Shown piece after piece: positions 1 to 5,037 of a stretch of 6,191 nt of DNA (position 1 is its first letter; every line of letters starts with the position of its first letter). A program made the translations under genes and the position numbers. Source of the DNA: Candidatus Zixiibacteriota bacterium (GTDB lineage Bacteria > Zixibacteria > MSB-5A5 > GN15 > PGXB01); NCBI GenBank assembly GCA_030642025.1, contig DAOWOO010000088.1, forward strand, positions 1 to 6,191, written 5' to 3'. A model generated the notes under the pieces. The model had not been told where the DNA came from. It saw only the letters and a list, made by a program, of their open reading frames with translations, and searched no databases.

Positions 1-17
1 GAAATGATTTTACGAGT

Positions 18-73
18 AGGGTGGGATCCCCGCGATCCCGCCTATTATATCTGCCCACAGGCAGTGGGTTTTA
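18..73. other. Two small hairpins upstream of the flagellin promoter
   Basis: Bases 1-150 contain no credible coding region. Two inverted repeats are visible. The first pairs about 20-28 with 34-42 around a five-base loop (core GGGATC/GATCCC), but no T-run follows it. The second pairs CCCAC (54-58) with GTGGG (64-68) and is followed by TTTTA, which resembles a weak rho-independent terminator for a plus-strand unit ending to the left of the window. CTGCC/GGCAG (51-55/60-64) is an alternative pairing over the same bases. The role as the end of an upstream transcript is inferred; the upstream gene is not in the window. Confidence 0.35.
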
Positions 74-151
74 TCCCATATATTCCGTATTTGCATTTTG
101 AAACATATTATCCAAGTGGTTGATGGTCTATATATTAGTAAATTCATAGGA

Positions 152-168
152 TTGGCATAGCGGTTGCA
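152..168 (+). promoter_or_regulatory. Sigma-54 (-24/-12) promoter of the flagellin gene
   Basis: The sequence TTGGCATAGCGGTTGCA matches the RpoN consensus (YTGGCAC-N5-TTGCW) at all invariant positions: GG at 154-155 and GC at 166-167, with exactly ten bases between them. The only deviation in the -24 element is T for C after TGGCA. Transcription would start near 179, giving a leader of about 35 bases before the ATG at 214. Such promoters need an activating bacterial enhancer-binding protein. I could not identify its upstream site within 1-150. Confidence 0.85.
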
Positions 169-200
169 CGGAGCTACTTCGACAGAATCACCCGGACTGA

Positions 201-208
201 GAAGGGGG
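201..208 (+). promoter_or_regulatory. Ribosome binding site of the flagellin gene
   Basis: GAAGGGGG lies five bases before the ATG at 214. It supports that start over the overlapping out-of-frame ATG at 210-212, which would place the purine run too close and open a different frame. Confidence 0.7.
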
Positions 209-213
209 AATGT

Positions 214-981
214 ATGGGATTTTCAATTAACACAAATAATCTTACCAGCGGATTGACTCTGAGCATCAATGCCACCTTAGGCAATCTGTACAAGTCGATG
301 ACTAAGCTCTCCACCGGGCTGAAAATCAACAGCGCCGCCGATGATCCCGCCGGACTGATTATATCCGAACAGATGCGCTCACGGATTGCATCATTGAATC
401 AGGAAATTGAAAACACGTCGGTAACATTGAACAAGTACCGTACCGCCGATTCGGCGCTATTGCAACAGAGGCGTCTGTTGACCGATATGCGGTCCAATGC
501 TCTCGCGGCGGCCAATTCGGGCTATAACGACGAGGCCACCCGTATGGCCTACCAGAATGCCTCGGATGACCTGATTCATTCGTTCAATTCTCTGACAAAT
601 TCCACATCGTTTGGCAATCAGAAGCTTCTCGACGGCTCCGAGGGGTCAGCCGCCGATGTTGCCGAGTTGGAGAATTTTGACCTTTCCTCGGCTGAGTCGG
701 CCGAGCAGGCGGTGGCGGAAATTGACCAGGCTATCGCGGAGATTGACCGGTCGATCACCGAAGTCGGGTCGCGCCAGACCAATGAGCTGGAAAGCCGGAT
801 GTCCAACCTCAGAGTTGAGGTGCAGAATCTGACCGCCGCCGAATCGAGTATCCGCGACGTTGACTATGCTGTCGAATACTCCAATTTCGTGCGCCATTCG
901 TTATTGCTCCAGTCCGGCTTGTCTTTAATGGCTCACGCGCAGACATCGCATAGCTCGGTAATCAAGCTTTTAAGCAGTTGA
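214..981 (+). CDS. fliC: Short flagellin (FliC/FlaA family filament protein)
   Basis: This 255-residue protein has both conserved ends of flagellin and almost nothing between them. The N-terminal D0/D1 region (about 1-140) has the family signature 'LSTGLKINSAADDPAGL' (residues 32-48) and a later 'SFGNQKLLDGS' (132-142), matching the usual 'QFNGxKLLDG'. A glutamate/alanine-rich helical stretch (about 148-205) returns through the C-terminal D1 helix. The C-terminal D0 region starts at 'AAESSIRDVDYAVEYSN' (208-224) and ends in 'VIKLLSS'. There is no signal peptide, as expected for export through the flagellar type III apparatus. The length is at the low end for flagellins, so the surface D2/D3 domains are absent and the filament should be smooth and thin. 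A sigma-54 promoter and a strong purine-rich ribosome binding site precede it. No fliS, fliD or other flagellar gene is visible nearby, so it seems to be monocistronic. Flagellin identity is confident; the gene symbol is by family only, since paralogues may exist elsewhere. Confidence 0.92.
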   Translation: MGFSINTNNLTSGLTLSINATLGNLYKSMTKLSTGLKINSAADDPAGLIISEQMRSRIASLNQEIENTSVTLNKYRTADSALLQQRRLLTDMRSNALAAANSGYNDEATRMAYQNASDDLIHSFNSLTNSTSFGNQKLLDGSEGSAADVAELENFDLSSAESAEQAVAEIDQAIAEIDRSITEVGSRQTNELESRMSNLRVEVQNLTAAESSIRDVDYAVEYSNFVRHSLLLQSGLSLMAHAQTSHSSVIKLLSS

Positions 982-1016
982 AACCTTCACGATGTTGTTT
1001 TGATGCTGTGCCCCCG

Positions 1017-1051
1017 AAAAAAGGGCCGCCTCGACTGAATCGGGACGGCCC
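1017..1051 (-). terminator. Rho-independent terminator for the 346-residue gene, possibly bidirectional
   Basis: Arms 1023-1034 and 1040-1051 form a 12-position stem (GGGCCG/CGGCCC at the base, one mismatch and one G-U wobble) around loop CTGAA. Read on the minus strand, the stem is followed by six T (the A-run at 1017-1022), a textbook intrinsic terminator for the gene ending at 1076. On the plus strand the stem is followed by TAAATTTAT, a poorer tract, but it lies 41 bases after the flagellin stop and may serve that gene too. Confidence 0.85.
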
Positions 1052-1075
1052 TAAATTTATAATAATTATCGAAAT

Positions 1076-2116
1076 TTATCTCAACAGCACCATCTTCCTG
1101 GTATCGGTCATCTCACCGGCTTTCACCTTATAGAAATACACTCCGCCGGCAACATCACGGCCCGAATCATCTTTACTGTCCCATGAAACCAGATGACTCC
1201 CGGCGGCTTTCTCGCCCAGATCAATTTCACTTATCGCTTGCCCCAGGATGTTATAGATCGTGACGGTTACGTTCTCACGGTACGGCAGGTCAAAGGTTAT
1301 GTTTGTCGATGGGTTAAATGGATTGGGGAAGTTCTGGTGAACGACAAATTCCGATGGAACCATACTTATGGGATTGTTGTCGGCAATGCCGGTATGTTCG
1401 TCGGTGGTGCCGCTTATCGGCGAACCATTTATGGAGGTAAAATCGATTCTATAATATGATTTCACGCGCAATCGCCGAATGTCGATAATGTACTCGGTTA
1501 AAGGCTCCAAGTTCTTAAGAGTGTACTCATATTCAAAATATCTTAAAAAACCGTCAGGCGTTACCTCCCAATTGTTGGCAAATGCTGGATCCAGACTGGT
1601 CGGATACGGCATAGTTGGATAAACCTTGTGAATAATTGACGTATCTGTCAGCCAGAAAATATTATTGGAAAAAGCGGTGAAATAAAACTGTGAATCTCGG
1701 AAATTATACCAATCTTTCATTGAGTAAGCAGTCGGATTGGTCAAGCAATAAATAGCCAGAATTTGCTGGCGGGTAAACGGCCAATCATTAATAACCCAAT
1801 TGTGGTTTTTATTGAGCCTTACATGTTTAAGAAAATCCTCCACATCATACCCGATAACATAATTAAAACTGGCAGGATTACTGGCCTCGGTGATATAGAT
1901 ATTGTATCCTTCAAAAATAATCCCGGTAGTTTCATAAGCCACCCCGTTCCACCTGACAGTCAGGGAGGTTTCACCCGGATTGGGAAACACCCGGACACTT
2001 GGCGGATACTGTGCCAGAACATCGGAATGACATATCATCAGTAAAAGCCCGGTGAGAAATACGGCGATGAAATAATACTGCCTGACCTTTAATGTCACTG
2101 TTTTCGATCCTGTCAT
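1076..2116 (-). CDS. Exported protein with fibronectin-III-like region and C-terminal FlgD-like/type IX sorting-type domain
   Basis: This 346-residue protein has a lysine/arginine-containing N terminus and a hydrophobic stretch (about 14-30), with a likely signal peptidase I site after 'DVLA' (residue 35). Residues about 38-80 ('PPSVRVFPNPGETSLTVRW') look like the start of a fibronectin type III-like beta sandwich. The same module may resume at 'YEYTLKNLEPLTEYIIDIRRL' (196-216), a typical FnIII 'L.P.TEY' strand. About 85-185, rich in aromatic residues and asparagine, I do not recognise. The C-terminal ~90 residues begin 'QNFPNPFNPSTNITFDLP' (261-278), pass 'VTIYNILGQ' and 'GGVYFYKVKAG', and end 'RKMVLLR'. 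This is the FlgD-Ig-like/T9SS-tail module common on secreted proteins of the FCB group. In Bacteroidota that tail directs type IX secretion; whether this organism uses it so is inference. The start has only a weak purine run upstream (around 2125-2131). The molecular function is unknown. Confidence 0.8.
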   Translation of the reverse strand: MTGSKTVTLKVRQYYFIAVFLTGLLLMICHSDVLAQYPPSVRVFPNPGETSLTVRWNGVAYETTGIIFEGYNIYITEASNPASFNYVIGYDVEDFLKHVRLNKNHNWVINDWPFTRQQILAIYCLTNPTAYSMKDWYNFRDSQFYFTAFSNNIFWLTDTSIIHKVYPTMPYPTSLDPAFANNWEVTPDGFLRYFEYEYTLKNLEPLTEYIIDIRRLRVKSYYRIDFTSINGSPISGTTDEHTGIADNNPISMVPSEFVVHQNFPNPFNPSTNITFDLPYRENVTVTIYNILGQAISEIDLGEKAAGSHLVSWDSKDDSGRDVAGGVYFYKVKAGEMTDTRKMVLLR

Positions 2117-2135
2117 ATAGATATCTTTCCCATCT

Positions 2136-2164
2136 ATAATAAACGTAGATGTTGTCCCTGTGTT
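2136..2164 (-). promoter_or_regulatory. Possible weak sigma-70-type promoter for the 346-residue gene
   Basis: On the minus strand, TATTAT (2136-2141) would be a fair -10, with a poor -35 (AACACA, 2159-2164) 17 bases upstream. The transcript would start just ahead of the ATG at 2116, leaving a very short leader. The terminator at 2269-2300 lies upstream, so a separate promoter is expected in this gap, but this candidate is weak. Confidence 0.3.
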
Positions 2165-2171
2165 CCGCCTG

Positions 2172-2182
2172 GCATAATATGC
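2172..2182. other. Perfect 11-base palindrome, possible operator
   Basis: GCATA-A-TATGC is a perfect inverted repeat around a central A. It lies 56 bases upstream of the start of the 346-residue gene and just upstream of the weak promoter candidate. A second inverted repeat (GGGAT-TTT-ATCCC, 2211-2223) lies further upstream. Either could be a regulator site, but palindromes this short also occur by chance. Confidence 0.2.
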
Positions 2183-2268
2183 TTCCTTCTCTTAATATAA
2201 CGAATTATCCGGGATTTTATCCCAAAAACACCCTTGGTTATGTCCGCTCCACCGGAAGCCAATCTCAT

Positions 2269-2297
2269 AAAAAAAACCGCCCTGAATGGGGCGGTTT
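2269..2297. repeat. 29-base exact direct repeat, copy 1 (terminator module)
   Basis: These 29 bases (eight A, the CCGCCC-TGAAT-GGGGCGG hairpin, then TTT) recur without change at 4532-4560. The identity covers hairpin arms, loop and A-run, more than a shared terminator function would need. Confidence 0.9.
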
Positions 2298-2300
2298 TTT
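2269..2300 (-). terminator. Rho-independent terminator for the dockerin-domain gene
   Basis: The arms CCGCCC and GGGCGG, extended by facing A and T runs, form a stem with a short loop around TGAAT. Read on the minus strand, the stem is followed by eight T (2276 down to 2269). It starts about 27 bases beyond the stop of the gene ending at 2327. A T-run also follows on the plus strand, so it can work in both directions. It separates the dockerin gene from the 346-residue gene. Confidence 0.9.
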
Positions 2301-2326
2301 AAAACTACATTGTTGGCTGTCGATAA

Positions 2327-4399
2327 TTACTTGGCCATATATATATGGCCGATAAGATCGATAATATCGCCTAGGTCGATAACGCCGTCGCGATTATAAT
2401 CACCCAGCTCAATAGAAGGTATCGGTTCGGGACCATTCATGTAAAGATAATTTATCAGGTATATGATATCAGTGTTGTTGATGCTACCGTCCCCGTTCAT
2501 ATCCCCGGAACGATGACCGATGATCACGACTTTTCCCTGTATGTTAAAGGGTGTTGCATCAAGGTATTGGCCCGTTACAGTGAATTCATGGCTGGCCGTG
2601 TCCAATAACATCCCGTAAGATTGAATAAAATCACGCGATGAGAAAAGGATCTGCATAACTTCGCCGATGAAATCGGGATAGGACGGCAAGATGGTGGTTG
2701 ATACCGGAGAAATAACTCCGTTAATCAGAATACCGTTCGGGTCGATATCGGTGATATTATAACCATAAACATTACCCAAAATAATAGTATCGGTTATCGG
2801 GTCGATGGACTGAGCCATGATGATATGCTGGGGTTCCGGGAAAATTCTTGTCCTTGGCGGCGGCCTGAACGGGTAAAGATCGGGAACACCGTCGCCCTCA
2901 TACCACATGATCTCGCCGTTGCACCACCTGGCTTTTCCGGAATAGCCATCGCCATCGGTATCAACTCCCGGAGTATCAAAAGCCCATGATGCCCAGATGG
3001 CATTTCTCGCCAGTTCGGAAAAGTTTAGTTGATCATAGAAGGGATATGGATTATGCGGATCAAACAGATTATCAAAGGCTTCGCAATCAGTGTGGAAATT
3101 TTCTCCACCGACATAGGCGAAAGTAAACGGCACCGCTTCGCCGGGCTCAATATCAAAAGGACCGAAAGAAAGAAGGTAGCGGGTGTCGTAACCGTCGGCA
3201 AGGTTAACTGCATTTGCGGGCGGCGGCAGCCAGCCCTCGAACAGATGGTTTATTGCCATAAATAGCTGGTCGTAGTCAAACTCCTGATGACGCATAATAT
3301 AGTGTTTATTACGGTCGCCGGTTGGAGTTCCCAGATGACCGCCGAAGTCGCGGAAGGGGTCATCAGGCGTTCCAACTTTTCGCGGTCCAAAATCCAAGGC
3401 AGGGTTTCCATTAGATAGCCACCAGTTGAAGCTGAATTGATCGACACCTTCAGGCATTCTCAGCAGTTTTACGCCGGTCACTGATGTCAGACTGAAATCG
3501 TATTGACTGCCGGCGGATTTGCCGTCATTGTCGGCAATCCAAGCGATATTTACCGTATCGATAAATCCGCAGTCGGGTGGAAATACCGGAGATGAAACAT
3601 TGCTTTTAAATCCGCAAATATCATCCTGGAAATCGCCGGCTCCGGGACTTGATGGGATTACATCGCCATCAACGAATATGCCGATGTAAACTCCATTGAG
3701 TGAATGCCGCCCGATATTTTTAATGGCATAATCAAATATAACAAAATCGTGATCTGATGGCGGTATTGCTAAATCGGGTTTCCAGCCAGCCAGACTTGTC
3801 TGTGTAATTTCGATATTAAGCGGAATATGTGGCCGTCCATCAACCGGATCAATAGGTACATATTCCGGATTTGTAATCGTATCGGTAAAAGTAGCAGTAT
3901 ATATCTGGCTTGATACATAACCATAAGTGTCATCAATGTATTCACGTGTAATATGTCTATTTATAAAATCGGCATTCATTTCATAGACAAAATTCCATCC
4001 ATCAGCGCCAACCGATACCAGCGTATCTCTGCCGATAACAGCTCCTATCCAAATGGCCCCGGCAAAAAGGTATCTGAATGGTTCGGGATAAGGGTAGGCT
4101 GCTGAAACCGATGGAACTCCGGTAACTGGATCAATATTACTAATATGTTCTGAAAAGCCACTTCCGAAAACACCCAGATTGGTGACAGTCATTCCCATTT
4201 TGTTTAAATCATGTACAGCAATTGTGGAGTATGGATTATGCGCTTTTACTAATACATTGTTATTATCATGGGTAGCCGAATCAAACAGAGTCCGACCAAA
4301 TGATGTAGATACCGGATACATTGAAAGTAGGCACGATATGAATACCTGTATCAGAATACGGCTCAATCCATTCCGGTTGGATAATTCGAACTTACTCAT
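2327..4399 (-). CDS. Large exported protein with C-terminal dockerin-type calcium-binding domain
   Basis: This 690-residue protein begins with a signal peptide: a hydrophobic core at about 14-33 and a likely cleavage near 'TSFG' (residue 35). The next ~590 residues I do not recognise as a named enzyme family. They contain 'HDLNKMGMTVTNLGVFGSG' (63-81) and 'YLFAGAIWIGAVIGRDTLVSVG' (110-131), a style I associate with secreted proteins of uncultured FCB-group bacteria, and later 'RYLLSFGPFDIEPGEAVPFTFAYVGGENF' (407-435), which looks beta-rich. A D-T-D-G-D-G loop (480-485) resembles a thrombospondin type 3 calcium site. The C terminus (632-690) has two dockerin/EF-like loops: D633, N635, D637, D644 ('DMNGDGSINNTD') and D667, N669, D671, D678 ('DYNRDGVIDLGD'), each followed by a hydrophobic helix. 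Dockerins bind cohesins, but here the module may be a surface-attachment or stability domain. An AGGAGG site with an 8-base gap fixes the start. No catalytic motif is evident; substrate unknown. Confidence 0.8.
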   Translation of the reverse strand: MSKFELSNRNGLSRILIQVFISCLLSMYPVSTSFGRTLFDSATHDNNNVLVKAHNPYSTIAVHDLNKMGMTVTNLGVFGSGFSEHISNIDPVTGVPSVSAAYPYPEPFRYLFAGAIWIGAVIGRDTLVSVGADGWNFVYEMNADFINRHITREYIDDTYGYVSSQIYTATFTDTITNPEYVPIDPVDGRPHIPLNIEITQTSLAGWKPDLAIPPSDHDFVIFDYAIKNIGRHSLNGVYIGIFVDGDVIPSSPGAGDFQDDICGFKSNVSSPVFPPDCGFIDTVNIAWIADNDGKSAGSQYDFSLTSVTGVKLLRMPEGVDQFSFNWWLSNGNPALDFGPRKVGTPDDPFRDFGGHLGTPTGDRNKHYIMRHQEFDYDQLFMAINHLFEGWLPPPANAVNLADGYDTRYLLSFGPFDIEPGEAVPFTFAYVGGENFHTDCEAFDNLFDPHNPYPFYDQLNFSELARNAIWASWAFDTPGVDTDGDGYSGKARWCNGEIMWYEGDGVPDLYPFRPPPRTRIFPEPQHIIMAQSIDPITDTIILGNVYGYNITDIDPNGILINGVISPVSTTILPSYPDFIGEVMQILFSSRDFIQSYGMLLDTASHEFTVTGQYLDATPFNIQGKVVIIGHRSGDMNGDGSINNTDIIYLINYLYMNGPEPIPSIELGDYNRDGVIDLGDIIDLIGHIYMAK

Positions 4400-4407
4400 A
4401 ACGTAAA

Positions 4408-4413
4408 CCTCCT
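4408..4413 (-). promoter_or_regulatory. Strong ribosome binding site of the dockerin-domain gene
   Basis: AGGAGG on the minus strand is a full Shine-Dalgarno match eight bases before the ATG at 4399, and so decides the start. It sits inside a small inverted repeat (AACCT at 4406-4410 and AGGTT at 4415-4419 on the plus strand, four-base loop) that could partly hide it in the mRNA. Confidence 0.85.
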
Positions 4414-4464
4414 TAGGTTAGAATGAAGGCTGTTAACTTTCTGTCAGACTATAATGATAATATT

Positions 4465-4492
4465 AATATAATAGACGACCACTAATACGCAA
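4465..4492 (-). promoter_or_regulatory. Possible sigma-70-type promoter of the dockerin-domain gene
   Basis: On the minus strand, TTGCGT (4487-4492) and TATATT (4465-4470) are separated by 16 bases, in a very AT-rich stretch. The leader would be about 60 bases. Several overlapping AT-rich -10-like hexamers make the exact choice uncertain, but a promoter is expected here because the rpmB terminator lies just upstream. Confidence 0.4.
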
Positions 4493-4531
4493 GTGTGCAA
4501 TTGTGCTGCAACAATCCGAATTGAGGTAAAC

Positions 4532-4560
4532 AAAAAAAACCGCCCTGAATGGGGCGGTTT
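4532..4560. repeat. 29-base exact direct repeat, copy 2 (terminator module)
   Basis: Identical over 29 bases to 2269-2297. The flanking bases differ between the copies on both sides, so the repeat is limited to the terminator module. Confidence 0.9.
4532..4560 (-). terminator. Rho-independent terminator of rpmB
   Basis: The stem CCGCCC/GGGCGG with a short loop around TGAAT is followed on the minus strand by eight T (4539 down to 4532). It starts about 30 bases beyond the rpmB stop at 4590. It isolates rpmB from the downstream dockerin gene. Confidence 0.9.
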
Positions 4561-4589
4561 AAAGCTTTATTGAAGCAAATCGATCGGTA

Positions 4590-4805
4590 TCAGGTCGTCT
4601 TTTTTGTCTTTTTGCGAGGAGCCTTGATTACCTTACCCGCCTTCAGGCAGGAAGTACAGACCTTTATTTTCTTGATGGTGCCGTCAACATTGGCCCGGAT
4701 CGATTGAAGATTCGGATTCCAACGCCGCTTGACCACATTATGGGCATGCGAGATGGAGTTGCCGAACACCGGTTTCTTGCCGCAAATTTCACAAACTTTA
4801 GCCAT
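4590..4805 (-). CDS. rpmB: 50S ribosomal protein L28
   Basis: This 71-residue basic protein is the large-subunit ribosomal protein L28. It begins 'MAKVCEICGKKPVFGNSISHAHN' with the typical 'RRWNPNLQ' (27-34) and 'KVCTSCLKAGKV' (48-59), and has a lysine-rich tail. Cysteines 5, 8, 50 and 53 form two CXXC pairs, so this is the zinc-ribbon (C+) form. An in-frame ATG two codons upstream (4811) would add Met-Ile. I chose 4805 because the protein family starts with MAKVCE and because GGAG (at about 4815-4818 on the minus strand) then lies nine bases ahead, versus three for the upstream ATG. It has its own promoter and terminator, so it is probably monocistronic. It acts in the 50S subunit. Confidence 0.95.
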   Translation of the reverse strand: MAKVCEICGKKPVFGNSISHAHNVVKRRWNPNLQSIRANVDGTIKKIKVCTSCLKAGKVIKAPRKKTKKTT

Positions 4806-4835
4806 AATCATCTTCTCCGAATTTTCAAGACCACT

Positions 4836-4863
4836 ATCATAATCAATTTACCCCCAAAGTCAA
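4836..4863 (-). promoter_or_regulatory. Sigma-70-type promoter of rpmB
   Basis: On the minus strand, TTGACT (4858-4863) and TATGAT (4836-4841) lie 16 bases apart, each one mismatch from consensus. Transcription would begin near 4829, giving a short leader of roughly 25 bases. It points away from the serS promoter. Confidence 0.75.
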
Positions 4864-4939
4864 GGGGTATTTCCGCCTTTTTGGCTGTCCATACAGCTAT
4901 TTTCTCTATCGGTTCCCATGCCGGTTTCTTGCAGTTTTC

Positions 4940-4968
4940 TTGACAGAGAATGTTAAAACCGGTATTTT
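4940..4968 (+). promoter_or_regulatory. Sigma-70-type promoter of serS
   Basis: A perfect -35 TTGACA (4940-4945), an ideal 17-base spacer and a -10 of TATTTT (4963-4968) precede serS. Transcription would start near 4975, giving a leader of about 63 bases. I see no T-box, leader terminator or other regulatory fold in that leader. Confidence 0.75.
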
Positions 4969-5037
4969 GAAAGCGATATTTCGGTGGTTTTGCCGATTTT
5001 GCGTGTATAAAAACCTTAGATTTGAGTGTAAAACATA

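Noticed and set aside
168..172. ACGGA as a CsrA binding site controlling flagellin
   Set aside because: It lies at or upstream of the predicted transcript start (near 179), so it would not be in the mRNA.
1193..1459. Open frame of 88 codons on the plus strand
   Set aside because: It lies wholly antisense inside the 346-residue gene, whose C-terminal domain is recognisable; there is no start signal and no family resemblance.
2024..2040. Possible lipoprotein signal ('LLMIC', Cys29) in the 346-residue protein
   Set aside because: The residue before Cys is Ile rather than Gly/Ala/Ser, and a normal signal peptidase I site follows at residue 35.
2149..2355. Open frame of 68 codons on the plus strand between the two exported-protein genes
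   Set aside because: It runs through the terminator at 2269-2300 and into the 3' end of the dockerin gene, has no ribosome binding site, and the product looks random.
2269..4560. The paired 29-base repeats as ends of an insertion sequence or cassette
   Set aside because: They are direct, each is a working terminator at the expected distance from a gene, no transposase or integrase lies between them, and there are no target-site duplications that I can see.
4806..4811. Upstream ATG giving L28 two extra residues (Met-Ile)
   Set aside because: The Shine-Dalgarno would be only three bases from it, and the family begins with MAKVCE.
4975..5037. T-box or other riboswitch in the serS leader
   Set aside because: The leader is only about 63 bases, with no T-box core, no specifier structure and no terminator hairpin.
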